From an uncultured Acidobacteriaceae bacterium (GTDB lineage: Bacteria; Acidobacteriota; Terriglobia; Terriglobales; Acidobacteriaceae): a stretch of DNA of 64,000 nt. The DNA is taken from positions 1 through 64,000 of the forward strand of contig CALFMO010000006.1 of assembly GCA_937879855.1 (NCBI GenBank). Direction: 5' to 3'. The notes beneath the pieces were generated by a model that did no database searches, was not told the origin of the DNA, and saw nothing but the letters and a program-made list of their open reading frames with translations. The position numbers and the translations under genes were made by a program. Of the stretch, positions 18,287 to 27,428 are shown piece by piece (positions within the stretch are counted from its first letter, which is position 1; each line of letters begins with the position of its first letter).

Positions 18287-18772
18287 AAAATCTCACGACC
18301 TCCATGAATGATGTATTTCTGTCTTGTTAATAAACTCCCAGAGGCTTAGGCCGTGGGCTGCGTCGTGCGCCTGGACGCTCGGTGCAGCCGCCCCTCGTCC
18401 CTTTAAGTGCAACTGACCACCCGAAAACGAAGCCGCGTGGCAAATCCAGCGTTTTAAGCGTAATCTGCTGATTCCAGATAGCTTGCTGCCTGAGCATCAG
18501 CGCGTTCTATTTTGGAAAACGTGCCCAAACTGGGGGAAAACCACCACTTACGTAACTCGCTACGTTAAATTCCCCAGTTGTTTAGAACTACAGCAGAAGT
18601 GTTGAAAAATGCAGCAGAGGATGTGTGGGGAAGCACGATGATCGAAAAGCATTGTTGAGTCTTTGTTCAAGTCGATCGATAGAGAGGTAACTCATTACGT
18701 CTCCGACGCCAACAAGAAGAGATGTTGCTAGCAACGCCTCTGCGAGAGCATTCAGCGCGAGCTCCCGAATGT
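18287..18772. other. Long leader/intergenic region with nested inverted repeats
   Basis: 486 bases with no credible gene. AACTGGGG (18528-18535) pairs with CCCCAGTT (18572-18579), and the intervening DNA contains a second dyad (ACGTA...TACGT). The structure lies about 240 bases upstream of the tetrahaem gene start, so it could be an operator or part of a long 5' leader. I looked for a c-di-GMP riboswitch and did not find a convincing one. Confidence 0.4.
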
Positions 18773-20050
18773 TTATTTACTCGGGGGTGCCTTCGCTTCT
18801 GCCGCAGGAGTCGCGGCTGGAATGCCTGCCGGAGCTGACCCCTTATTTTCCGCGCCTGCTTTCTTCACGCGTTGCTCTTCCCTTTCCTTGCGCGCCTGCT
18901 CTGCCTCAGCGTCAGTGACGTAGCGGAACTGTTGTACACGGCCGGGATACATTTCCGAAGTGAACACGCGATTATTCTTGTCGGTTGCGATGCCCACCAG
19001 TCCCTGAAACTGCCCCGGCAGAAGTCCATGTCCGCCAAAGGTGATCAGCAACTGTGTCTGCTGGTTGAACACCTGCACCCGATCCTGCTGCCCATCGGCG
19101 ACCCAGATGTGCCCGTCGGAGTCAATCGCCACGCCCTTGGGACGCGCGAAGTATCCCGGACCATCTCCCGCCTTTCCAAAAGTGCTGACGAATTTGCCAT
19201 CAGCATCGAAGATCTCGATGCGGTTGTTCAGAGTATCGCAAACATAGAGATTTCCATCCTGATCGACCGCGACGCCCGTAGGTTTAGCGAAGTCACCCGG
19301 CGTGGTCAGCTCGTGGTTGCGTCCCGTGGTCCCGATCTTGCGCAGCAGTTTGAGACTGTCGGCGTCATAGACCAGCACCTGGTCCAGAGCCACGTCGGAA
19401 ACATAGAGGAATCGGTTTTCCCGGTCGATCGCCATCGAGCCGGGCTCAACCATTCCGTCCGTAATCACGTCTTCGGCCTTATGGGTGGCGTCGAAGACGA
19501 GAATATGATGCAGTCCGGGATCGGAGACAAACAGACGGTCGTTATCATCCATCGCCAGGCCAATGATGCGCGCGAAATGGGCGTGGATTTTATTCTTAAT
19601 GAGTTCGACTTCCCGAGTCTCCGTGTTGAAGATAAAAATCGCGCCGACTTTCTGGTCGGCCACGTACAGATTATTTTTGGAATCCACTGCCAATCCGTAG
19701 GGCTCTACAAGCTGGAAAAGAACTTTTCCACCGTCACTTGTCGCCTGCGTGCCTGCCAGGCGGTCCATCCATTTCTGTTTCTTGTTGTTCGGAGTTTCAA
19801 CCTGCGAGAGTTTCTGCGCTGCGTAAAATGCTTGGTAGCGGATGCGTGCGATCGCCGGCGGATTCGGCCACACGATATTGGAATAGTCGATGACTGGAAC
19901 GTTCTTCGGTGCATCATTTTTTTTCTTCCCCGCAAACGCCGCTCCAGGCGCCACGACTATCAGGCTCAACAGAAGCAACCCTGCGACGATGCTGTGGCGA
20001 TTGCCGGTGAACTTATCGCAGACTTCCCACATCGTAGATGTTTTTCTCAT
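18773..20050 (-). CDS. NHL-repeat beta-propeller protein
   Basis: A 425-residue protein with a membrane or signal segment (residues 19-38, GLLLLSLIVVAPGAAFA), a Lys-rich spacer, NHL repeats between about 85 and 375 (P.GLAVDSKNNLYVAD, PTGVAVDQDGNLYVCD, PKGVAIDSDGHIWVAD), and a C-terminal low-complexity tail rich in Glu, Ala, Lys and Pro. ATG 20050 has GGAG upstream and follows the stop of the 16-haem cytochrome by two bases, so the genes form an operon. It is paralogous in layout to the protein at 13020-14138. Confidence 0.87.
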   Translation of the reverse strand: MRKTSTMWEVCDKFTGNRHSIVAGLLLLSLIVVAPGAAFAGKKKNDAPKNVPVIDYSNIVWPNPPAIARIRYQAFYAAQKLSQVETPNNKKQKWMDRLAGTQATSDGGKVLFQLVEPYGLAVDSKNNLYVADQKVGAIFIFNTETREVELIKNKIHAHFARIIGLAMDDNDRLFVSDPGLHHILVFDATHKAEDVITDGMVEPGSMAIDRENRFLYVSDVALDQVLVYDADSLKLLRKIGTTGRNHELTTPGDFAKPTGVAVDQDGNLYVCDTLNNRIEIFDADGKFVSTFGKAGDGPGYFARPKGVAIDSDGHIWVADGQQDRVQVFNQQTQLLITFGGHGLLPGQFQGLVGIATDKNNRVFTSEMYPGRVQQFRYVTDAEAEQARKEREEQRVKKAGAENKGSAPAGIPAATPAAEAKAPPSK

Positions 20051-20052
20051 AA

Positions 20053-21552
20053 CTATCTCCGCGTCAGATCTTTGTGGCAGGTGGAACAGAACATCATATT
20101 GTTGGCCTGATCCTTGATCAGCAGATCCGCCTGTGCCGACGAATGTGGCTGGTGGCACGACAGGCAGTTAATCTGCGCCCTAGTCTTCGTAATGTCGGTC
20201 GGATCGACCACATCAGAGACCGGGTGGCCCTCCACTGGATGTCCGCGCCCGAATTTCAATGGCAACACCACAACTTTGTTCTTCGCAAAATAATCCTCGG
20301 GCAGCTTTACGCTTCCGTTGAAGATCGTCAGTACATGCTCCGCTTCGAGCTTCTTCGGCTGCGACTCGGCCCCGTGGCATTCCAGGCAAAGTCCATTGAT
20401 GTTTTTCGCCCGCAGCAGATGATCGTTCTCGCTGCCGTGCGGCTCGTGGCACGTCGCGCATCCCTGCTTGAAAGCGGGCTGATGGAGCACATGCTTCTTC
20501 GCCTGCTCGGCCTGATCGGTGTGGCAGCCAAGGCAAATATCTACTGCGTTAGTCTTGGGCAAGCCTGGCTGCCGGCTGGCGTGCGGATTATGGCAGTCGG
20601 TGCAATCTCCGGCCGCCCCCGGATGCGGCACTTTGGCCTTGTCAATTTTTTCCGCCTGGTCGCTGTGGCAGGTCACGCAGAGAGACTTAACATCGGTTTG
20701 CGTCAACACCACTTTGCCGTCTTTGGCGGGAGCGTGACACATATCGCAAGACTTCTCCGCGAACGGCGGATGCAGGAACTGCCGCATCAATTTTGGCGCA
20801 GCCGACTGATGCGGATCGTGGCACGTGGTACAGTCGGCAGTCGCAAACGGCTGATCGTGATGCGCCTTCTGCAGCGCCGCGTCTTTTACATCGTGGCAGT
20901 CGATGCAGAGCGCCGGAGCAGTCTTGGTCAGGTGATAATCGAACTCGGCCTTGCCGACTTGTCCCGTCTTGTGAGTCGTGTGGCAGGTGTCGCATCCCAT
21001 GTCGAGCGCGGCATGGCGGCTGCCTTTTTCGGGAACATTCAAACCTTTAGTGTGGCAATCGAGACAGAGGTTCTGGCCCTTGTCCCCCGACTCCGCCCTC
21101 AATAACTGGTTCTTGTTGTCACTGGTATGCGGATCGTGACATTTGATGCAGTCCCGCACGGCCGGAGGATGCACGGTGCCTTTGAGCGTGGAGGCGTCTT
21201 TATCCGCGTGGCAACTCAGGCAGAGTGCTTGCGGGGTCGAAGTGATCAGCTTGATGCGGGTCACGTCTTTATTGACCCGAACTTCGTGACAGGTCAGGCA
21301 ACCGGTTGCGATCGCCGAATGGACAACTTTGCCCTTGGTCTTATCCTCGTGGCATTCGAGACACTTCGCCGAATCTACATTCTTATCGAGTGGCACCGGA
21401 TGTTCTTTGGCCGACGCCGGCATCACCTCGATCAAAAGAAAAAATGCCAGCAACTGAAGGAGGCGGAGGAGGGCATGACCGAAGTTTACTTTCCGGCTGG
21501 CAAACAATCGACTTGGAGGATTTGGGACCATTGCCAACCATTGCGTGTGCAC
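20053..21552 (-). CDS. Secreted 16-haem cytochrome c
   Basis: A 499-residue protein with a signal segment (core LLRLLQLLAFFLLIEVMPASA). I count sixteen CXXCH motifs, arranged mostly as alternating LC..CH and .C..CH pairs about 20-30 residues apart, the doubled-CXXCH pattern. PHP, DPH and EPHG motifs follow many haems. GTG 21552 is the longest start; ATG 21531 is an alternative. It is probably a periplasmic or outer-surface electron carrier and is co-transcribed with the downstream NHL gene. The divergent ResB/CcsA genes supply haem attachment. Confidence 0.92.
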   Translation of the reverse strand: MHTQWLAMVPNPPSRLFASRKVNFGHALLRLLQLLAFFLLIEVMPASAKEHPVPLDKNVDSAKCLECHEDKTKGKVVHSAIATGCLTCHEVRVNKDVTRIKLITSTPQALCLSCHADKDASTLKGTVHPPAVRDCIKCHDPHTSDNKNQLLRAESGDKGQNLCLDCHTKGLNVPEKGSRHAALDMGCDTCHTTHKTGQVGKAEFDYHLTKTAPALCIDCHDVKDAALQKAHHDQPFATADCTTCHDPHQSAAPKLMRQFLHPPFAEKSCDMCHAPAKDGKVVLTQTDVKSLCVTCHSDQAEKIDKAKVPHPGAAGDCTDCHNPHASRQPGLPKTNAVDICLGCHTDQAEQAKKHVLHQPAFKQGCATCHEPHGSENDHLLRAKNINGLCLECHGAESQPKKLEAEHVLTIFNGSVKLPEDYFAKNKVVVLPLKFGRGHPVEGHPVSDVVDPTDITKTRAQINCLSCHQPHSSAQADLLIKDQANNMMFCSTCHKDLTRR

Positions 21553-21773
21553 GATCCTCGCCTTTGCGCTTGTGGACTCAGTGCAGCGCCCAGAGAAAAC
21601 TGTAAATTATTGCAACAACGAACCTTCCACCTTACACCTCGTATGCCCGGAATCCTTTCCTAATCAGCTTTGCGTTGCAGCGAATGGGCTTTCTGCCTCA
21701 CTCGCTCGGTGAAATCACGCACGTCCGTCCATGACCCAGCAGAAAACCCGTTTCAGCTAGATTTCACGCCATT

Positions 21774-21789
21774 TGTGATTGGAATCACA
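21774..21789. promoter_or_regulatory. CRP/FNR-family binding site candidate
   Basis: TGTGA-TTGGAA-TCACA is an exact match to the two CRP consensus half-sites with a six-base spacer. It lies in the 413-base gap between the divergent 16-haem cytochrome (start 21552) and ResB (start 21966) genes, so one bound regulator could control both. The rest of the gap shows no gene. Confidence 0.65.
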
Positions 21790-21965
21790 CCTTTCCATAA
21801 GTGGGGGAAATGGCCGTGGAGCCTTGAAAAGATGAGTGTTATGCCTCATGCGAGCGGATGCGACCGCGAGTAGGCGCACCCATAATCCATTGAAGAAAAA
21901 CGGCTTAGCAGAAATTCAAGGGTTGGTGCGGAACGTGCATCGTCAGCGGGTGGGGAATAACCGAT

Positions 21966-23459
21966 ATGCCGATGTCACTTCGTTCCGCGTGGCGCAACCT
22001 CTGGCAGACCCTCAGTTCCATTAAGACCGGCGTCGTTTTAATTATTCTCGTCGTCATTTTTTCCGCAGCGGGCACGGTCATCCTGCAGCGTCCCATGACC
22101 GACCCAGACGACCTGCAGCGCGCCTACTCGCCAGCCATGCTGCGCTTTCTTGACTTCACCGGCCTGACCGACGTTTTTCATACGCGCTGGTTTGTCGCGT
22201 TGTTGATTCTGGTGAGTTGCAGCATCATTGCTGCTTCCGTGCAGCGCTTCCCCAACGCCTGGCGATTTTACGCGCGCCCTTACAAGAGTCCTGACGAAAA
22301 CTTCCGCAAAGCCCTCCCCACGCATGCACAGATTCCGCTCGCCAACAACGATGAAGCGCAAGGGCTGAGCGCCGCCGAACGAGCCTTCCGAAAGTTGGGC
22401 TTGAAATCCGAACATATCGTCCGCACTGACAGCTTCTCACTGTTCGCGGAGCGCAACCGTATTTCTGAGATGGCGGTCTACATGGTTCATGCCAGCCTGC
22501 TGCTCATCTTCCTCGGCTTCATCGTGGACTCGCTCTACGGATGGCGCGGATTCCTGATGCTGAGTCCGGGCACAGCCAGTAACCAGGTTGAAATGAAAAA
22601 CGGATCGCTGCGGACCATTCCGTTCTCTATCCGCTGCGACGCCACCGGCGAAGACACGTACGCCGACGGCACTCCGAAGCGCTGGTGGTCGAAGCTCGCC
22701 GTAGTTGAAGGCGGACGGGAAATCTCGCGCAAAGAAATCGTGGTCAACGATCCGCTTGTTTATCAGGGCCTGCGCTTCTACCAGGCGAGTTGGGGCCGCA
22801 CCGGAAAACTCGATCGGCTGATCGTTAATGCAACGCCGGCGAGCGGCGCCAACCGGAGCACGCAGGAAATTTCTCTGGCGATGAACCAGACTGTCGCTCT
22901 CGACGCCGATACAAGCGTGCAACTGGCCGACTTCATCCCCGACTTCGTGGTGCAGGACGGCCGGGTATACGCCCGCAGCAAAGATGTGGCGAATCCCGCG
23001 GTCCACTTGATCGTGACCTCAAAGAAAACCAACACCAGCGTGAACGTATGGCTGCCAAACATTCCGGGCGTCGACGAGAACGCCTCCTCCCCCTACATTT
23101 TCGATCCCAAAGATCTGAAGACGGGCCTGTACACCGGACTGCAGGTCTCGCACGAGCCCGGGCAGTTCGCAGTGTGGGCGGGAGTTGTCCTGATGGCGAT
23201 CGGTCTGACCTTTGTGTTCTATGTGGTGCACATGCGGTTCTGGGTGGTTCCGGTCGTCGATGCCAATGGCCGTACTCTACTGTGGGTCGGCGGCACTGCA
23301 AACCGCAATCGCGACGCCTTCGAACATAAGTTCAAGACCGTCGTGGAAGAGATTCAGATGGAATTGAAGCCGGAACTCGTGGCCTGCGCTCAGCCGAAGG
23401 TCACCTCCATCACAGCGGCCAAGATAAAGATCTCGAGAACAACCATCGCCGGCAAGTGA
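21966..23459 (+). CDS. resB: Cytochrome c biogenesis protein ResB (Ccs1)
   Basis: A 497-residue System II maturation protein. Membrane segments lie near residues 17-37, 75-95, 170-190 and 395-420. The large extracytoplasmic domain carries the family pattern VVNDPLVYQGLRFYQASWG. ResB and CcsA together export haem and attach it to apocytochromes. A GGTGGGGA precedes the start. CcsA follows after 21 bases. Its placement divergent from the 16-haem gene fits demand for haem ligation at this locus. Confidence 0.92.
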   Translation: MPMSLRSAWRNLWQTLSSIKTGVVLIILVVIFSAAGTVILQRPMTDPDDLQRAYSPAMLRFLDFTGLTDVFHTRWFVALLILVSCSIIAASVQRFPNAWRFYARPYKSPDENFRKALPTHAQIPLANNDEAQGLSAAERAFRKLGLKSEHIVRTDSFSLFAERNRISEMAVYMVHASLLLIFLGFIVDSLYGWRGFLMLSPGTASNQVEMKNGSLRTIPFSIRCDATGEDTYADGTPKRWWSKLAVVEGGREISRKEIVVNDPLVYQGLRFYQASWGRTGKLDRLIVNATPASGANRSTQEISLAMNQTVALDADTSVQLADFIPDFVVQDGRVYARSKDVANPAVHLIVTSKKTNTSVNVWLPNIPGVDENASSPYIFDPKDLKTGLYTGLQVSHEPGQFAVWAGVVLMAIGLTFVFYVVHMRFWVVPVVDANGRTLLWVGGTANRNRDAFEHKFKTVVEEIQMELKPELVACAQPKVTSITAAKIKISRTTIAGK

Positions 23460-23480
23460 GTCCGGCAACGGAGGAAGTGT

Positions 23481-24878
23481 ATGGCACGCGCAAACGTTGA
23501 ACAGCAGCCCGCGACCGGCAACACGCTGATCGTGATGGTGGGGTTGGGAATGGCGTTCCTGCTGTTCATGGCTTTTCTGAATGTGATCAAGAGTGGAAGC
23601 TTGTTGAGTGAAGCCAACTTGCTCTACGCTGCGCTGATTTTTTACGCGGGCGCGGGATCTCTCTACCTGGGCTTCGGCGTGACCGGAACCGACTCTTATA
23701 TCAAGTTCGCCTCCCTCATGACCTGGGCTGGACTGCTGGCCAACACCGGCGCCGTCGCTCATCGCTGGTATGAAGCGGGGCATCCTCCCTTCGCCAGCAT
23801 TTATGAAATGCTGCTGAGTTTCGTGTGGACATTGGCCGCGCTCACCCTGATCGCAGAGAAACGCTACGGCGTGAAAGTCATCGGCACAGTCACGATGCCC
23901 GTCGCAATTGTCGGCGTGATCCTGATGCAACTTCTGCCCAGCGAAGTCCGCCCGCTGGTTCCGGCGCTGCAATCCACCTGGCTGCACGTGCACGTAACGC
24001 TCGCCATGCTGGCCTACGCCGCATGTGCACTGAGTTTTGCGCTGGCCATGATGTTCCTGATCCAGGACAACATGAAGACGGAAACATTCCTGGCCGCTAC
24101 CAGCATCTTCACCGTCGGAATTTACGCCGCTGTCTTGATGCGCTTCGAAAAGTGGGGCGGGCTCAGCGTGGTTGCCTGGGATGCGCAAAACAAAGCGGAA
24201 GTATTTATCTCGCGCGGTGTTCGCCTGTTCGTCACGATTCCAGATCTCGGCTGGCTGATGCTTCTGGTCTTCGCCGCCGTTCTCGCGCCTCTGGTGCTCT
24301 ACGTCGTCTCGCGCGTAAAGAAGAATGAAAGTCTGCTGGCGATCGCCGATCGCGCTGTCTTCATCAGCATTCTGCTGCAAACGCTGGCGCTGGTGTTCTT
24401 CCTGCTGCGCGTTCGAAACGGCCAGTACCCCTCGCTCGACGCCGAGGGCCTCTACGCGACTAGCCTGGCCGCGAGCCCATTCATTCTCTCGGCGCTGGTC
24501 GGTGGAATCTTCGCCAACCTGCTTTATCTGTTATTGCTCTGGCGGCGCGCCGATCTCGAAAGACTTCTTCCCGACGCCGACGCCCTCGACCGCATCACCT
24601 ACAAAACTATTTGCATTGCCTTCCCCCTGCTCACCCTGATGATCGCCGCCGGCGCCTACTGGGCCAACCGGGCCTGGGGTTCCTATTGGAACTGGGACCC
24701 CAAGGAGACGTGGGCGGCGATCACTTGGCTCGTTTATGCCGGGTATCTGCATATGCGCATTACGCGCGGCTGGCGGGGCCGGCGCGCGGCCTACTTCGCC
24801 ATCCTCGGATTCGCGGTGGTGATGTTCACCTTCTTCGGCGTGACCTACTTGTTGCCTGGACTACATGCATATGCCTGA
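23481..24878 (+). CDS. ccsA: Cytochrome c biogenesis protein CcsA (ResC type)
   Basis: A 465-residue membrane protein with about eleven segments and the tryptophan-rich haem-handling motif SYWNWDPKETWAAITWL near residues 397-413, the hallmark of CcsA/CcmF/CcmC proteins. A conserved His lies at WLHVHVTLAMLAYA. A GGAGGA ribosome site precedes the ATG. With ResB upstream it forms the System II synthetase, and its end overlaps the sensor kinase gene by 14 bases, so all three are one operon. Confidence 0.92.
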   Translation: MARANVEQQPATGNTLIVMVGLGMAFLLFMAFLNVIKSGSLLSEANLLYAALIFYAGAGSLYLGFGVTGTDSYIKFASLMTWAGLLANTGAVAHRWYEAGHPPFASIYEMLLSFVWTLAALTLIAEKRYGVKVIGTVTMPVAIVGVILMQLLPSEVRPLVPALQSTWLHVHVTLAMLAYAACALSFALAMMFLIQDNMKTETFLAATSIFTVGIYAAVLMRFEKWGGLSVVAWDAQNKAEVFISRGVRLFVTIPDLGWLMLLVFAAVLAPLVLYVVSRVKKNESLLAIADRAVFISILLQTLALVFFLLRVRNGQYPSLDAEGLYATSLAASPFILSALVGGIFANLLYLLLLWRRADLERLLPDADALDRITYKTICIAFPLLTLMIAAGAYWANRAWGSYWNWDPKETWAAITWLVYAGYLHMRITRGWRGRRAAYFAILGFAVVMFTFFGVTYLLPGLHAYA

Positions 24879-26136
24879 GACTATGACGCAGCCAACGGGT
24901 CCGGATATTCCAATGGAAGAAGTTGAGGCTAGTAATTCCGCGCGGCCACGCGCAGGATTTTTCAGCACGGCCTATTCCGGCACGGCCATGCTCACCGAGC
25001 CTGTTTCCAGCGGACCGGTTGCGGACGATTGCGCTTCAGCTGCAAGCAAGGCCGAGAATCCCGAACTCCCGTGGTTGCGCATCAATTGGGAAATCAAAGC
25101 GTTGGTCCCGATTGCCTGCGTCCTGTTGGGCGGAATGTTGTTGTTCCTGCTAGCCACGCTTTCTTGGCGCGATCCCGAACGCCACATCGTGCTGCTGGTT
25201 GCTGGCGCAGGCGCCGTTGCGATCTGCGGCGCTCTTTTGGTTGTTCTCACCTACACCGTGCAGCGGCCCATGGTCGAATTGCAGCAGAAAATCGCGCAAC
25301 TCGGCAGCGGCGATCTCAATGTGTCTGTGAGTTTCGCACGCCGCAATGACGAGATTGGCGACCTGGGTCGCAACTTCAATCAGATGGTGCAGCAACTGCG
25401 GGAGAGCCGCATCGAGATCGAACGCCTGCATCGCACTCAGATGTCCCGAGCAGAACATCTGGCAACTCTTGGCGAGATGGCCACCGGCCTCGCCCACGAA
25501 ATCCGCAATCCGCTGGCGGGGATTGCCGGCGTCATCGAAATCATTGGCCGCGATCTGCCTGTGACCAGCCCCGCACGCTCTGTGGTCAAAGATGTGCGTC
25601 AGGAGATCGCGCGCATCAATCACATCGTCACCGATCTGCTGCACACCGCGAGGCCGCATCCGCCCACTGTCCGCAAGAGCGATTTGAATACCACGGTCGA
25701 ACACGCCGTGATGCTTGGCCGCCAGCAAGCGCTGGCGAAGTCCATCGAAATAGTGCTACAGAAAGATTCTTCTCTGCCGGAAGTCGAGCACGACAGCGAT
25801 CAGATTCACCAGGTTCTGCTCAACCTGCTGCTGAATGCCCTGCAGGCCATCGACACCAACGGAAAAATCATCGTCACCGTGAAGCCACATGGAACTACCG
25901 CCATCGTCGAAGTTGCCGACAATGGCCGCGGCATCCTGCCCGACCAACTGCCCAATATCTTCCGGCCCTTTTACACCACCAAGGGCGATGGGACGGGCCT
26001 CGGATTGTCTTTGGCCCGCCGCATCGTGGAAGATCACCACGGCCGCATCGACGTTACCAGCGCGGTCGGCAAGGGCACAACGTTCGCTGTAATTCTGCCT
26101 CTGAAAAGGGCGGCAACGCCCGCCTCCGCGCGTTGA
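24865..26136 (+). CDS. Membrane sensor histidine kinase (NtrB-like)
   Basis: A 423-residue kinase. Order: a variable cytoplasmic N-terminus, two membrane segments (79-99 and 107-130) with almost no periplasmic loop, a HAMP-like region (131-185), an H-box HEIRNPLAG with phospho-acceptor His211, an N-box near NLLLNALQAID, and G-boxes DNGRGI and GTGLGLSLA. The short loop argues against a periplasmic ligand. The likely partner is the NtrC-type regulator at 34351-35838, now 8.2 kb away. The stop is followed immediately by a truncated vapC, so the downstream junction is abnormal. Confidence 0.9.
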   Translation: MHMPETMTQPTGPDIPMEEVEASNSARPRAGFFSTAYSGTAMLTEPVSSGPVADDCASAASKAENPELPWLRINWEIKALVPIACVLLGGMLLFLLATLSWRDPERHIVLLVAGAGAVAICGALLVVLTYTVQRPMVELQQKIAQLGSGDLNVSVSFARRNDEIGDLGRNFNQMVQQLRESRIEIERLHRTQMSRAEHLATLGEMATGLAHEIRNPLAGIAGVIEIIGRDLPVTSPARSVVKDVRQEIARINHIVTDLLHTARPHPPTVRKSDLNTTVEHAVMLGRQQALAKSIEIVLQKDSSLPEVEHDSDQIHQVLLNLLLNALQAIDTNGKIIVTVKPHGTTAIVEVADNGRGILPDQLPNIFRPFYTTKGDGTGLGLSLARRIVEDHHGRIDVTSAVGKGTTFAVILPLKRAATPASAR

Positions 26137-26442
26137 CGCAAACGTCAAAAACATATTGTCGCCGCTGAATTGCGCTACGGAGCTACCAAAAAAGGCTCGC
26201 CACAACTATCGGCGCAACTGGAAGCTGTCCTGGGAGCCCTTGAAGTCTTGCCATTCGAAGCCCCAGTCGACCGGGCGTATAGGCTGGTTCGGACCCAGCT
26301 TGAGAAGGCCGGGCGACCAATTAGCGGCAACGATCTGTTAATTGCATCTCAGGGTTTAGCGCTTGGCTACACCGTTGTGACAAATAATGAAAAGGAGTTT
26401 TCCTACGTCGAGAATCTTCGGCATGAGAATTGGTTGAAGTGA
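26137..26442 (+). pseudogene. Decapitated VapC (PIN-domain toxin) remnant
   Basis: Directly after the kinase stop codon, one frame reads QKHIVAAELRYGATKKGSP and continues to SGNDLLIASQGLALGYTVVTNNEKEF and NWLK, the C-terminal two thirds of a VapC-type ribonuclease. The N-terminal PIN strand with its first catalytic Asp and the antitoxin gene are absent. An internal ATG could make a 90-residue product, but without that Asp it should be inactive. It is read as a recombination scar. Confidence 0.8.
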
Positions 26443-26785
26443 AAATTTTTATCGACGAACAGACGCTTCTTTTCCATGAGAGAGAACCACTAGCCGCCGC
26501 CGTAGACTGCAATGCGATTGGTTTCACTCCGCTCCTTCCCGGTCAGCTTGCGTTGTCGAACCCGTTTTCGGTTGATGTGAAGACAGACAGACGGACCCTC
26601 CTCTCCTAACAAGGCGTATTAATCTTTCCTCATTTGAGATACAGGTAATGTTTCTTCTCCTTGAACCATTCATCCACAATTCGCTGAATGCCCATTTTCT
26701 AAGCTCTTTCTCATGCTTCGGCACCTCAAGCCCGGCATTCGACTTGCAATTAGTACTTGCAGTTGTCCCAGGAGGACTACCTGCA
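26443..26785. other. Non-coding gap after the vapC remnant
   Basis: 343 bases with no supported gene. An AGGAGG ribosome site at its right end belongs to the next gene. I see no terminator or repeat. Confidence 0.4.
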
Positions 26786-27304
26786 ATGAAGTATTTCCTT
26801 GCCGCCTGCATTTCTCTGTTCCTGTGCTACTCAAGCCAGGCGCAAACAACCGATGCTGTCGCTCGAGTTGCAACGAGCCGGATTATGAAGCAACCGACTG
26901 CGGAGTTGACTGCGACTGATCAAGTTCTGCGGGAAGTAGCTGGGGTCGCAGGCTCTGATTCACGGGCCACGTCGAATCTAAAGCGCCGCCATTTAACTAT
27001 CACTATTTCTTCGCTGCCGAGAGCGACTCAAGGCGTCGCTTATTCAGCCACGCTTACAGCCACGGGTGGTACCCCGCCATACACCTGGACGGTTTCTTCG
27101 GGCAACTTGCCTCCGGGTCTGACCTTAAGTAGTTCGGGGGTGATTTCCGGAATCTCTATCGATTGTGTGGGATGCACCACAAGTTTTGGCATCACCGTTA
27201 CGGATTCGGGCAGCGTCGCCGCCACCCGCTTTACGTCCAACTGGCTCTTGGCTAGAAAAGCTCCGAGGCAGACCGCGACGATTCACGTCGGACCTGCTTC
27301 GTAG
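26786..27304 (+). CDS. Secreted protein with putative Ig-like (He_PIG) domain
   Basis: A 172-residue protein with a signal peptide (MKYFLAACISLFLCYSSQAQ) and, from about residue 75, a putative Ig/cadherin-like module recognisable from GVAYSATLTATGGTPPYTW and LPPGLTLSSSGVISG. Such modules are surface adhesion or spacer domains. ATG 26786 has CAGGAGGA upstream and gives a perfect signal peptide, so longer upstream starts are rejected. Only one module is present, which is short for the family; a degraded remnant of a larger adhesin is possible. Confidence 0.7.
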   Translation: MKYFLAACISLFLCYSSQAQTTDAVARVATSRIMKQPTAELTATDQVLREVAGVAGSDSRATSNLKRRHLTITISSLPRATQGVAYSATLTATGGTPPYTWTVSSGNLPPGLTLSSSGVISGISIDCVGCTTSFGITVTDSGSVAATRFTSNWLLARKAPRQTATIHVGPAS

Positions 27305-27428
27305 TGAAGCTCATGGTTGCCCCTTAGGAAATGCCTCGTCTGTCGGCAACTCTCTCCTTCGATTGCGGTGGAATTTTCCTGCTTGCGTTTGTGGAACTCT
27401 GATCTATAATCCGCCGCCGGAGGGCACC

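Noticed and set aside
18330..18420. Possible c-di-GMP (GEMM) riboswitch upstream of the tetrahaem cytochrome
   Set aside because: A fragment resembling GACGCA..CC..GGCCTAAG is present on the minus strand, but the CAAACC element and the tetraloop-receptor side are missing, so the fold is not supported.
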